DNA from: Deroplatys truncata
Lineage: Eukaryota > Arthropoda > Insecta > Mantodea > Mantidae
Reading direction: 5' to 3'
DNA: 64,000 bases
NCBI GenBank assembly: GCA_030765065.1
Contig: CM060988.1
Coordinates: forward strand, 201,312,565-201,376,564
Part shown: one piece after another, positions 43,988-55,434 of the stretch
Numbering within the stretch: position 1 is the first letter of the stretch
Layout: each line of letters starts with the position of its first letter
The notes under the pieces: generated by a model
Told to the model about the DNA's origin: nothing
What the model saw: only the letters and a program-made list of their open reading frames with translations
The model's database searches: none
Made by a program: the position numbers and the translations under genes

Positions 43988-44744
43988 AATTCTGATGTGT
44001 TACACTCACATAACTTTCTCTACTCTTGTACAAACTATTTTTACAAACGCTTATTCTCCATATGCTTCATGTTAATCGAGATGTTAATCTTATTGCTAAT
44101 TTTCTTGTAGATGCAAGGAGAATATGGTAGGTTTTAAGCCACAGTCAAATGTTTTAAGAGCTGGTTGCTATGTGGAGTATTCCCTTCTCTTTGCATGTCC
44201 AGGGTATAAGAAAAAAGAAAAATGAATTCCCTATTGAGAAAAAATAAGTATTGGAAAATTCAAACAAATAACAAGAAATATCTCAGAAATATATCACTGA
44301 AAAAAAACCGGCATAAATTCTGTGTTTTAACGAGATCTACAATTTTTTTTGCAGAAAAATTGTGTCTATCTCTTACGGTTTATCAGCTACGCAAAAACCA
44401 TTCAGAAAGAAGAGGACTTTTGAGGATATTCCCAGAAAATTCAAGATATACATTTTATTTGTCATGAAAATATTTAAATATCTTTTTTAGTCAAAATCGT
44501 TAGAGCCATTTTTGAGAAAATCAAAATTTTAGAAAAATGTTCGCTGTAGATTTTTGTGCAAATGTTCATGTCCCATCTTTGAAAGATTTTGAGTTATGCT
44601 GTTCACGGACACACGGACCTTTTTCTAAAAGTGTTTTTTTGGATTCAGGGGGCCTCAAAACATGTATTTCCGGTGAAATCTCGGTATCGAATTTTTGGGT
44701 GGAATACAATAATTCCCCTACTTACTATACGTAGTAGAGAAAGA
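43988..44744 (-). repeat. Family A full copy
   Basis: Inverse copy from 'attctgatgtgttacactca' to 'tacgtagtagagaaag', with 'cggtatcgaatttttgggtg' near the 5' end. Confidence 0.88.
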
Positions 44745-45004
44745 AAACAATTGTCAAAACTCATAAATATGGATTTTAAGGTTATTAAACAGTACAAGCC
44801 TTTACTTTAGTTCTGTGTTTCTTTTTTAATTACAGCTATACGACCTGTTAAAGCATGCCATATCGTGATTTAAATAGCTGTAAGCCTAGATTCTAATAAA
44901 ATTGCAGTACCAAACGACAGGTAACTATTCAAGAGATGGCCTCAAGAATCTTCAAATAGTTAATTAGTAGGAGAAGAGCAGGGGAAAAAATTCTAAATGT
45001 GATA

Positions 45005-46195
45005 CAGGGGCACTATTTATATTTTGAACCTAACAATTAAAACAAATCAATTTCTGATTGAAAACTGCTTTATTGTTTTTCAAAATATTCTCCTTTATCA
45101 TCAATGCACTTTTGCATCCGTTTGAACCATTTGTCAATGCATTTATTCCAGTCTTCTTGAGACACCTCCAAAACATGGTTTTTGAAGCCATCAACGGCAT
45201 CTTCTGCCAACGAAAATCGTTGTCCACGCAATTTATTCTTCATGTTCGGGAACAAAAAGAAGTCATTGGGTGCCAAATCAGGGCTGTATGGCGGGTGACC
45301 CATCAATTCTATTTTTGAGCCTTCAAATACTCTGTGGTTAGACGAGATGTGTATGCGCTCGCATTGTCTTGATGAAGAACGATCCTACGGTTCTTGTTGG
45401 TTTTCCTTACTTCACCGAAGACTTCCGGCAAACAAATGGTTGTGTACCATTCGGCATTGACCGTTTTACGTTCCTCTAAAGGCACTGTTGTCACATGGCC
45501 AAGCAGGCGACCATTTGCTTCGGAGTGCTTCGAGTGCGAACAACTTTCGTTGGATTTGCTTCATCTTGAAACACCCATACAGTCGACTGCTGTTTACGTT
45601 CCGGCTCATACGCATAGATCCATGGTTCGTCACCTGTTACAATCTTATATACGTCTTTTGAGGCACCGCCATTGTGTTTCTTGAGATTACGTCAAACCTT
45701 TTTCACGGCAAAATAATCCTGCAGTATTTTTTTATATATACACTGGTGGAACTAATTCCTAGGGTTGCCTCAATCTCACAATATGTCGCATGACGATGCA
45801 CCGCATCAATGTTTTCTGGCACAACTGATTTTGGACGACCTTCACGAACTTCATCATTGAGCGAACGGCGGCCACGATTTAATTCGTTATACCAGCGTTT
45901 CACAGTGGCAAAGAATGGAGCTTCGTCGCCAAATGTGGAAGTTAGTTGCACTTTTGTCTTGATAATCTACGTCGAAAGTCGTAATAAATCATTGCACGAA
46001 CATTTTCACGAGTTAATTCCATGCTTTTGTTGACACACAATTTTCAAGTTAGTGTAAACAAAACAAATGACGCTCTATTGACAATATGTTTGAAGTAGTT
46101 TATGGTCAAAAATGTCAAACTTTCCATTGGAAACGTCAGATGGCACCTACAACATTCAGGGTTGCCAAGGCTCAAAATATAAATAGTGCCCCTCG
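45005..46195 (-). mobile_element. Dead mariner, third subfamily
   Basis: This 1191-bp element has ends 'ggggcactatttatattttg' (left, 45008 onwards), with the exact inverted match at the right (caaaatataaatagtgcccc up to 46192, one base variant). TA lies at 45003-45004 and 46196-46197. It is inserted at the 3' edge of a family A copy. Confidence 0.93.
45070..46022 (-). pseudogene. Mariner transposase, catalytic residues kept, frame broken
   Basis: Starts at the ATG 46022-46020 ('MELTRENVRAMIYYDFRRR'), with a frame change soon after; 'STFGDEAPFFATVKRWYNE' and 'GRRSLNDEVREGRPKSVV' continue the DNA-binding region. The first Asp is in 'IVTGDEPW' (frame-shifted segment near 45630), the second in 'VLHQDNASAYTS', the third in 'PYSPDLAPNDFFLFPNMKN', with 34 residues between the last two. 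The C-terminal 'RMQKCIDDKGEYFEKQ' matches the expected end. All three Asp survive, but several frameshifts and stops inactivate it. This is a type widespread in insects and often annotated as SETMAR-like. Confidence 0.9.
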
Positions 46196-46571
46196 TACAT
46201 TCACATGACATCATTTGTACTCTATCGTTTATTACTGGGTATACAAACTATTCTTACTAAAGCTAATTTTTCTATCTACTACATTTTAATCCAAATAAAC
46301 GTTTACAGAAACAGCTACATTACACATTTCGTTATAGATACAAAGAGAACAGCGATAGTCAAATGTTTAACAACTGGACGCTATATGCTGGTCTTAAAAT
46401 TACATACTGTTTCCATGACATCGCGAGAAACAACTGAAAATTGACGGGGCTTGAATGGAATGACAAAGTATTGAACAAATCGAACCATTAATAACGTATA
46501 TCTCACAAATGGCTGATGCCACAAAACACTTATTCGAAATAAATTGTGTATTTTAAAGAGATCTACATTTT

Positions 46572-47400
46572 TACTTTCTCTGCTATGTATAGTAAGTAGG
46601 GAAGTATTGTATTCCATCTAAAAATTCGATACCGAGATTTCACCGGAAATACATGTTTTGAGACACCCTGAATCCAAAAAAAAAACATTTTTCGAAACAT
46701 GTCCGTGTGTGGGTGTGTCTGTGAACAGCATAACTCAGAAACGAACAGTCTGGTAAACACCAAACTTGGTATTTCGGTTCAGTATCTTCCAGAGATGCGA
46801 CATGAAGGTTTTTAAGAAAATCCCCCCACCCCATATTACCCTTTACATAGAACATTTTTCGAAAAGTTTACTTTTCTCAAAAATGGCGCTAACGATTTTG
46901 ATTAAAATATCATATATTTAAGATACTTTCATAACAAATAAAATGTATATCTTGAATTTTCTGGAATGACCCCAAAAGTATTCTTCATTGTGAACGACTT
47001 TTGCATAACTGGTAAACTATAAGAGATAGACAAACGTTTACTACTCAAAAAATGTAGATGGCGTTAAAATACACAATTTATGTCGTATACATTTTTTTTG
47101 TTGAGTCAACCATTTTCGAAATATTCCCTTAAATTTTCCAATACTTTTTCTCAAATGGGAATTCGTTATTCTTTTTTTTTTTTTTTTTTGGTAATGCAAA
47201 GAGAATGGAATGCTCCACATAGCAACCAGCTCTTAAAATATTTGACTATCGCTTAACGCCTACCATATTCCCCTTGCACCTACAAGAAAATTAGCAATAA
47301 GATTAACATCTCGATTAACATGAAGCATATGGAGAATAAGCGTTTGTAAGAATAGTTTGTACAAGAGTAGAGAAAGTCATGTGAGTGTAACACATCAGAT
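46572..47400 (+). repeat. Family A full copy
   Basis: Plus copy from 'tactttctctgctatgtata' to 'gtagagaaagtcatgtgagt' and 'cacatcagat'. It has an 18-T tract at 47172-47189. Head to head with the previous copy and tail to tail with the next. Confidence 0.9.
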
Positions 47401-47945
47401 TTTCTGTGTAGTAGTTCTGCTTTATCGCTTTATATTTACCAGTTATACGAGATTAAATAAAATTTCTTCTGAATGAAGAGGACTTCATAGGCTATTACAG
47501 AAAATTCAAGATATACATTTTATTTGTCATGTAAATGTCCTTCATTTATGGTATTTTAATAAAAATCGCAGCCTTTTTTTTTTTTTAGAAAATATAAAAT
47601 TTCTAAAAATGTTCCATTTCAAGGGTGGGCTTCTTGAAAATATATGTCGCCTGCTTGGAAGCCACCAAACGTATATACCAAGTTTGGTATTTATCCTAAC
47701 TTTTGTTTTTAAGTCATGTTGTTCAGTCTCGCAAACACACATAACAAACATTTTTCTAAAAATGCTTTCTTGGATTCAAGGGCCCTCAAAAGATATATTT
47801 CCGTGATATCCGGATATCGAATTTTTGGGTGGGATGCATAACCTCTCTAGCTACTGTACGCGTTAGGCTAAGTAATAAGTTTTCTTAAAAATAGATCGTA
47901 GAAGAGCGAGTAGCGAAGGTCTTGTGAATGCAACACATCACCTTT
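47401..47945 (-). repeat. Family A copy with trailing scrap
   Basis: Inverse copy (gaatgaagaggacttcatag, atttatggtattttaataaa, ggggccctcaaaa-like) ending near 47860. A plus 3' scrap 'cgaaggtcttgtgaatgcaa' follows at 47915-47945. Confidence 0.75.
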
Positions 47946-48660
47946 TATCAGTGAAATCTCTCAGAGAAAGTAAAAAGTCATGGCCTAGCTAAACAAGTTG
48001 GTTCCCGTCGCATCCCTGGCAGTTTTCGAGTTCACCAGGTGTAACATAAACATTGAGGAGCAGGAAAGCGACGAACTAATTCCCTTTGGAAGTTAATCAG
48101 CATAATGACAAGTGTCTCCCCAACACCACAAGTGTGCTCTTTGAGAAGAAGGAAAAAAGGAGCGAAAAGGATTCAGTTGAACTGGAGAGCTCTAGATGTC
48201 AGCACAGAGCCTTTCATTGAATGCGTCAACACAAGCGGCTGCTTCTTTTGGCTTTAATCCACACGTACGGTAAATACCTGCGTGGCAGGCTTCATTACGG
48301 GCACGTTTCTAGACGGAAACTGCAAATTTTAGTAAATGTTCACTTCAAGAAGGAAATCTGTAGCGTGTTTACGTTTATAACGACATTAACAACCCAGCAG
48401 AGGTAACGAATTTATCTCATGAATCTCATCATTTATTAACACATTATATATAGATAATAATTAATTTTGCATTAAGGGGACATTAAAGGTCATATCTGCT
48501 AAATTCATGACCTACTATCTCAGAAACTGTTTAAGATATCAGACTGAAATTGTTGCAGGATATAGATGCTGCGGGGGTATTATTGTTTGTGTTCGAAAGA
48601 TGCTACTGTTTATTTGCCGCACGTATAAAAGACAATTTGTCGCGGTCACTTCGTGTTATC
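47946..48660. other. No gene seen
   Basis: Unique-looking stretch with short frames only (61-63 codons) and no motifs or splice-bounded exon. Confidence 0.4.
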
Positions 48661-49337
48661 TTTTACTGAGACAAAATTTTACTACACAAAAAATGTAGAT
48701 CGCGTTAAAATACACAATTTATGTCATATACATTTTTGTTATTGAGTGAACCATTTTCGAGATATTGCTTGTTATTCCCTTAAATGTTTCAATACTTATT
48801 TTCTCAAACGGGAATTCGTTACTCATTTTTTTGTCTTGGATATACAAAGAGTATTAATCTGTGGCAAAGTGAATGGTGCTGCACCTAGCAACCAGCTATT
48901 AAGAGATATGTATGTGCTTAAAGGCCACTGTATTTCTATATTGCCCTTGTAAATATTTATTCCCCTTACATCTACAAGGAAATTAGCAATAAGATAGAGT
49001 CTGCAAATGTTTATCTCGATAAATATGAAGTAGATGGAGAATAAGCGTTTGTAAAAATAGTTTGTACAAGAGAAGAGAAAGTCATTTGAGTGTAACACAT
49101 CAGATTTTTTTTATGTCCTGGTAATGCAAAGAGAATGGAATACTCCACATAGCAACCAGCAATTAAATATTTGACTATCGCTTAAAGCCTAGCAATTCCC
49201 CTTGTATCTACAACAAAATTAGCAATAAGATTAACATCTCGATTAACATGAAGCATATGGAGAATAAGCGTTTGTAAAAATAGTTTGTACAAGAGTAGAG
49301 AAAGTCATGTGAGTGTAACACATCAGATTTTTTTCTG
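48661..49337 (+). repeat. Family A 3' halves in tandem
   Basis: A plus copy lacking its 5' half (starts 'gacaaaattttactacacaa') runs to 'gaagagaaagtcatttgagt' at about 49090. The last ~230 bp are then repeated (49110-49337), each ending 'acacatcagatttttt'. The variant block 48828-48955 equals that at 13497-13610. Confidence 0.8.
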
Positions 49338-50880
49338 TAAACTGTAGTGGATGTTGAGAGAGATACGATTTCGTAAATTGGTGAATAACGAGATACATGA
49401 CGTAGCCTATTAGTCACTGCATACTGATACTATCACGGTTCAATAATGAGCTGGCGTGTTATCCGATAATATCGTATCCTTGCAAGCAGCGGCGGCTACT
49501 GTATAAGAGAGCACGTGAACATCCCAACTTTTGACACCTTGCTGATTTATTGGTTATTTTTTCTTTGGATGCTATTAAACGTAAAGTATATGCGGTAATT
49601 TAAAATCTACTGCATTTAAATCCACCGCGCTACCCCTCAACCCCGATGAAAGATGGCAACAGGGTCGCTAGCACATCTTGAGTTGTGCAAACGAGCTTCT
49701 GCGCATGCGCAACTGGTATCACGTAATTATCTTATGGGGCCAAGTACATACCGGTCGTGCACACTTGAAGAGGTGCAATAGCTTTTCCCGTACTTTGTTA
49801 CCACTATCACTGCAATTTTACGACAATGCCAAAAGGTGGTAGCACACTACGGCCGAAGTTAGTGCCACTGCAGCAGAAGTAGGTGACGTGCACAAGCCGG
49901 AAACTTCTCCCATACCATCCATAAACTCAACTACAATTTAATTTACACATTTCTTCGTTCTTGCCGCGACTACCTCCCAGGTGCACCTAGCCTGACTACA
50001 CAGTACTGCGCCTCTTACAACGGCCACGGCCGCTTCACCAGGCAGGCACAGCGCCCCTTCTATCCAAAAAGCCGTCGACTGTGCTCACACCTCCAGCTCC
50101 TCTGACGCCAACACCACCACCTCGACAGACAACACACTGCGAGATGCGGGCCAGGATCTCCACACGGAGGTCCTGAACATAGGTTTCCGCATCTCTCTGT
50201 AAGACCAAATTCTATCATCGCTCACCACCGCCATCAACTCAGCCTCAGATAAAATCATCTCCGCCGACTTGCCGCCATTTAATCAGGACTACAAGATCTT
50301 CATGCCTTCCCAACTGCCTTCCACACTTTCACCAGCAGCTGCCTGAAGCGACATAACCATCTGTAGCCTGGACGAAGTCATCACCAGTCTGCCACAGAAC
50401 ACACCACTTCTAGCTCCGACAGATTCTCTGGAGGAGTTTAGGCGCACGCTGACAGGTCTTACTGACCTGATACGAGTCCTGCCCACGCGACGGCCAACCT
50501 GAAGAGTGGGCAGGAAAAAGCTTCAGAACTACATGCTTGCACAAGGACCTCCTTGGACGTACGACACTAGATACCACGGGCAAAACTGGGCGCACCTCTC
50601 GAGAGGCAATGTCTTTGAAGTACAATAAAGAAAAACAGAAAATCCCTACCCATTCCCCATACACTCCCCGCGGTGGCAGCTAAGGGCTCTAGCACGGTCA
50701 TGGCTGTCAGGCAGACATTTCCTTCAATAAGCTGGCGGTTACCTTTTCCACACTAACGGGGATGCAACAGCGGAATCCCAACACCTATTCTTATTTCTTC
50801 TGACAATTCCTCTCCTTAACTTCACCTTCCTATTCCCGCCACTAGCCCCCCCCCCAAAAAAAACCTAATACGGTGTACTT
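49338..50880 (+). other. Degenerate coding-like stretch, unassigned
   Basis: From about 49970 the plus strand is GC-rich with broken frames. One is Pro/Thr-rich ('TPPAPLTPTPPPRQTTHC'); the next reads 'DQILSSLTTAINSASDKII' and 'SADLPPFNQDYKIF'; a third has 'DSLEEFRRTLTGLTDLIRV'. Stops interrupt every frame. The composition and Pro-rich beginning would suit the first ORF of a LINE or a gag-like protein, but no zinc knuckle is visible. The 49338-49970 part shows no features. Confidence 0.35.
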
Positions 50881-51198
50881 TCATTCATTCATTCACTGTT
50901 TAACCTCATCTTATGTAGGACTTACAGGCGGGTGCCTGGGGTCAGAGGCCCGTCGAGGAGCAGACATGGGTGATCAGCCCGATGCCTGGTATGGGATGAA
51001 GGAAGTAGATGAAAAGAAATGACGGCGAAATGGATGAAAGAAAAGGTGATGATGGAGCAGTTGGTGGAATGAATGGCGGGGTAAACCGGAGAACCCGGGT
51101 AAAACCCGCCCAGACGCCGCTTTGTCCACCACAAATCCCACCCGGGCCGCCTCGGTGAGAGGCGAGCGGTCTAACCACTCGGCCACAGCGCCGTCAAC
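50881..51198 (-). mobile_element. SINE with 11-bp target duplication and (TGAA)n tail
   Basis: Direct repeats acggtgtactt at 50870-50880 and 51199-51209 flank a 318-bp minus-strand SINE. The head 'tggccgagtggttagaccgc' is an A-box of tRNA-Ser/Leu type; the B-box is degraded. The body ends 'ccataccaggcatcgggctg', and the tail is 'cagtgaatgaatgaatg'. The intact duplication suggests a fairly recent insertion. Confidence 0.9.
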
Positions 51199-51259
51199 AC
51201 GGTGTACTTAATTATATAAATGAATGAATTAAGCCCACGGTGTCCCATAAAGGGCAAAG

Positions 51260-51922
51260 GTCTCCAGAAAGACAGATAGGATTCACGTGCTGAGCTGTTC
51301 CATGTGAGAGAGTAAGCACTGCGAATATTAGTTCTTGCACACATTGGACTTCACTTAGACTTCCATTAATAATCAATTCTTACAATTAACCTACCCAAGA
51401 TGTAGTTTGTGTTCATAGCCTGTTATTTCTTATTAATTGTCCTTCATAAACTTTCCAAACAGATGTTCAGATTCCAGCACTGGTCCACTGTGGCCCTACT
51501 ATTTGTCGTCTTCCATTTCTGCTACCAGTGTATGCGTCCCACATGATGGTCATTTGTCGTGGTGGACCCTTGCGACTTGTCCCGCTCATTTCCATTTGAT
51601 TCTTGCAGCCTACTGTGCTACATTCTTGGAGCCTTTTGTTTGAAGCTCTGTCCCACAGTGAAATGCCCAGGATTTTTATTTCCATTTCAATTACAGTACA
51701 GGAGTAATGCACTTGTGTAGGATTTTCTGTTTATTGATTTGACCAAGGGTAAGAATTTAAGTGCCCAGAAGGCCTTCCATGCTTGAGCTATGCGTCTATT
51801 GATTTCTTTATTCCATTTTATTGGATAGGGTGATGAGTTGTCTAAGCTCCATATATTCTTCTACATGCTCGAGCTCGTTTCCATCATTGGTTTATTGGGT
51901 CTGCTGGTCTCTTGCTTAAATA
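51260..51922 (-). pseudogene. LINE C-terminal fragment
   Basis: Minus-strand frames read 'NKEINRRIAQAWKAFWALK' and, after frame changes, 'IKWK*AGQVARVHHDK', the tail pattern of many LINE reverse-transcriptase proteins (WKWAGHVAR..D.RW). It is interrupted by stops. A mariner is inserted at its 5' side (51923). Confidence 0.6.
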
Positions 51923-53106
51923 CCAAGGCTGTTCCAGAAGTACCCGACCTAACAAAAAAAAACTAAAAAATGTAGGGAAAAAACATCTTTATTTCTCTAC
52001 ATAGTCTCCTTTCAGCTCAATACACTTTTCCCAACGATGTTCAATAGCTTCGATACCCTGTTTATAGTGAGAACTTCGAGTTCTGCAAAATAGCCATCAA
52101 CTGCGGACTCCAGCTCTTCATTGCTGGCAAATCTTTTATCACCAAGCCATTTCTTCAACTTTGGGAACAGAAAGTAATCAGAGGAGGCTAAGTCTGGTAA
52201 ATAGGGTGCATGAGGAAGCAATTCGAACTTTAACTCATTGCTTTGGGCCATGACGATAATGGATGTGTGAACTGGTGCATTGTCTCGATGAAACAAAAGC
52301 TTCTATTCCACTAAATACGGCTGTTTTTTGCTTGATTTCATCTTTCAAACTGTGAAATAAGTTTGCATTATACTCGCCATTGATTGCTTTTCCTTTTTGA
52401 AGATAATCAATGAAAATTACTCCACACGCATCCCAAAAAAAACTGACGCCATGACCTTGCCTGAAAATGGAACTGTCTCACCTTCTTTGGAGCCGATTCT
52501 CCCCTTTCAATCCACTGTTTTGACTGTTCCTTCGTCTCAGGTGTGAAGTGATGGACCTATGTTCCATCCATGGTTATGAATCAACATAAAAACTCGGCTT
52601 TATTGCAGCGAAACATCGCCAAATACTCCAATGAAACATCCTCACGATGTTTGAAGCCTACGATGTCTGCTAGCTCGCCCACTCTCAGTCGACGGTCATC
52701 CAATACCATTTTGTGGATTTTCTTCACAATTTCTGGCGTGGTCACTTCATTTGGTGACCACTGCGATGTTCGTCTCGTACGACCTCGTTTAAACTCTGGC
52801 ATCCAATATTTTACTATTGTAAACGAAGGAGCAGACTCCCCCAGAGTAGAATCTAGCTCAGCTTTAATATTAGTTGGACTAAGACCTTTCAAATGAAAGT
52901 ATTGTATCACATAACGATGGCCAGTTTTATCCATGTTTACAAATTCGCTGAGAGAGTTCACTATTGATGGCTGCCAAACAATTACTAAACAACGTAGCAT
53001 CTTCAAACTTAAGCTTTGTAAGGGTGGTACTTTCTACCATAGTCATTTGTTTGCAACTACAACCGCTGTATATACGTCAGGTCGCGTACTTCTGGGACTG
53101 CCCTCG
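51923..53106 (-). mobile_element. Dead mariner, second copy of the 21.5 kb subfamily
   Basis: This 1184-bp element shares the ends 'ccagaagtacccgacctaac' and 'gtacttctgggactgccctc' with the 21.5 kb element. TA lies at 51921-51922 and 53107-53108. Confidence 0.92.
52012..53006 (-). pseudogene. Mariner transposase relic
   Basis: The N-terminal 141 codons (53006-52581) are open and more complete than in the 21.5 kb copy ('LKGLSPTNIKAELDSTLGE', 'SWSPNEVTTPEIVKK'-like, 'RRLRVGELADIVG'). The catalytic half is broken: 52296-52012 keeps 'MFHRDNAPVHTSIIV' and 'PYLPDLASSDYFLFPKLKK' (Asp 2 and 3), while the segment with the first Asp is full of stops. The two copies are damaged in complementary halves. 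Confidence 0.9.
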
Positions 53107-53721
53107 TATATACACAAAAAACATCTATAAAATCAACAATTTATTTTGTCAGACACTTATTTTATTATTATTAGCGTTGCAGTTATATCAATTTGTTCAT
53201 ACTCATAGCATATGCTATTTCACATTTTCAGTGCTGACACCCAAAGCGCACTCACGAGCCGCTACTGTTTGCAAGCATGTTATTAGATAAGCGACTGTAA
53301 GGACCTGAAACGTGTGATATCAAATGGAATACGTAATTAGCAGAGGAAGTAAACACAGTCCTAAGAAATTCTCTATATTGTGTTATTGTGAAAAATAACA
53401 AGAGAGATGAAGGTGTACGCAGTTGAGGGGAAGCCAAACCGAGTTACATGAAGCCAGACTTGTAGCTCTGCTAATGAAATAGTGGGTTACCGACCCACGC
53501 TTGCTTGTGAACCTATATTCTTTACATACCTCAAAGTATGCAAGCAAATCCTTCTCATGCACGTTATCACTTGTTCTCTTAACGCAATGCATATGTGAAA
53601 TTTGACCAGTGTGAAAAATAACCAAGCAAAAGTAATTTTTGGATAATAAAATAATACTAATTCTAACTTTAAGAAACACTCTTTTGTTTTCCCCACTTCA
53701 CATGTTTAACTGACGTTTAAC
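53107..53721. other. No gene seen
   Basis: AT-rich; minus-strand frames of 61-98 codons (53696-53252) overlap each other in different frames and show no motif. Confidence 0.4.
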
Positions 53722-54199
53722 CGAGCGAGGTGCCGCCGCGGTAACGCGTGCGACTCGCATTCGGGAGGTCCCGGGTTCAAACCCCGGCGACCGCCCATTC
53801 TGACCCATGGATTTTTTTGGGCTTTTCCCTGGTCGTCAGGCGAATGCTGGAGTTGTCTCTTTCAGCCGTCGAATTTCCTGCCCTTCGTTTCGTTCCATTA
53901 ATCATTTCATTCATCCTTTACCCCGTATGGTCTGTTTCAGGGTAAAAACTGTCGGCGATGCTGTTTCGATGCGGCCTGGCAGGGAAAAGGATGCTCTCTG
54001 TGGAACTTCCTCGGCTGGTTGCGGGGAAAGGACGTTGGACCCTCCGTGTGGGGCAGGGGCCCCAGTCTACCTATCCGACTGTTGGAGCGTCTCGATCTGG
54101 AAACTCTAGGGACCCTGTCACTGCTGTGCCGTCACTCCTGGTTCAGGCTGCCCGGTGTCTCCTCTTATTTCCTCCTCCGCCTTGTGGGGGATAGGTAGC
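53722..54199 (+). mobile_element. SINE-1, best-preserved copy
   Basis: Head 'cgagcgaggtgccgccgcgg' and 'gcgactcgcattcgggaggt', with an intact B-box 'gggttcaaacccc'. The body has 'tttttttgggcttttccctg', 'gcgatgctgtttcgatgcgg' and 'ccctgtcactgctgtgccgt'. It is about 475 bp and collinear with the 25.1 and 27.2 kb copies. The RNA polymerase III boxes look usable, but activity cannot be judged. Confidence 0.88.
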
Positions 54200-54377
54200 A
54201 TGCTTCATGAAACTTTTTTTAGCATTTTTTCATTCTCAAAATGCCATATTTTAAAAATAATTTGTTTCCAAATTGTTTATCGCCTCTCAAAAGTAAATTA
54301 CAAAGTATCTCAATCTACTTTTTCAAAATAGTGCTCCAATTTTAAGAAACAAATAATCAACTTTTAAACAATCTGCA

Positions 54378-54575
54378 ATTTGAGATTGGAAAGGTAGAAT
54401 CAGACGACTGAAAAATTCAATGCCATAGCCGGGATTTGAACCACGGATCTCCCGGTCTCCGACCGGTTGCTCTAACCACTGAGCTACCATGGCAACATGC
54501 CGGCACGACATTAAATTCCCCAACTGATTCGCATTTTTTCCGGTAAACCACAAGCAGATCTCAAAATGAATTGAG
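54378..54575 (-). mobile_element. SINE-3 with a nearly complete tRNA-like head
   Basis: The minus strand 54493-54421 folds as a tRNA. The acceptor stem GCCATGG/CTATGGC has one G-U pair, the D stem is GCTC/GAGC, and the anticodon stem has one mismatch with loop TCGGAGA. The B-box is ggttcaaatccc, but the T stem has two mismatches and position 33 is C instead of U. It is therefore a tRNA-derived repeat, not a working tRNA. A body follows ('gaattgccatagccggg' side and 'cggtaaaccacaagcagat' side). Confidence 0.7.
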
Positions 54576-54650
54576 ATGACATACGCCAATGGCGACCTAT
54601 AGTGCTCTAAGTACTTTAAGTCACAGGCTTCATAGTTAAATCCCTATTAA

Positions 54651-55380
54651 GCCCCTTGTACACGATCAAACTTTTTTTTTCACTTCAAGAGTTTACAAGA
54701 AAAATTGTAAATATTTTTCAATATGACAAGATTAGAAAAGACTTGGCAAGACCTGGCAAGACTTGACATTGTCAAAAATGTGTATTTACAAGTTGTCTCT
54801 TCGCCAAACTGATGATTTATCACGCGCAAAGCAATTTTAGTATTTGCGTCATAGTATAACAATTCGCAATGAAATATTCTTCTTTACCAATACTATGTAG
54901 CACTTTCACGTATTATATCCAATGAAATCACATTACGAGTGTGAAATAACACCAACTGATAGGTTAACCACACTATATAACATTTCATTAATGTATACTT
55001 AGTTCGGAAAACTGCCTGGAAATTATTTCTTCATAATCGCCTTCATGTGCTGCATCTTGTGATAATCCACGGAGACAGACATGTATAACCTAATCAGTTC
55101 GCATACGACATATCGGGTAGCCATTTTTGTTTACTTTTCGCTTTCAGCCATGTTGCAGATTTCGTGACGCACTGTGAATGCTCGCATTTCATTGGCCAAA
55201 GCCATCAAATCATTGTGAAATCTTTGACCGTTTAGAGCATGTCCTTATTTGCTTTCAAGACTTTCAAAGACTTTAAAAGTATTGGAAGCAATTGACAAGA
55301 AAAGTGGTGATGTTGTGACAACTCTTGAAAAGTCTTGTAAAGAGTTGAATTTGACAAAAATTTGAACTTGTTCAAGCGGC
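54651..55380. mobile_element. Candidate TTAA-type (piggyBac-like) non-autonomous element
   Basis: The ends are inverted over about 55 bp with mismatches: left 'gccccttgtacacgatcaaa', right complement 'gccgcttgaacaagttcaaa', both continuing through a T/A-rich stretch to 'tttacaaga'. The flanks are ttaa (54647-54650) and ttta (55381-55384), so the duplication is TTAA with one change. Inside are repeated 'gacttggcaaga' words. No coding frame. Confidence 0.55.
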
Positions 55381-55434
55381 TTTAGGTCAATTAATGGAAT
55401 TAATTGTTCTTTCACACAAGCCGTGTGTTGGACT

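Larger units (their letters stand above)
44985..46571 (-). repeat. Family A copy split at its 3' edge by a mariner
   Basis: 'aaattctaaatgtga' (left of the mariner) plus 'cattcacatgac' (right) rebuild the usual 3' end of family A. The copy then runs 46196-46571 ('aacaactggacgctatatgc') until the next, head-to-head copy. 44745-44984 holds nothing recognisable. Confidence 0.75.
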
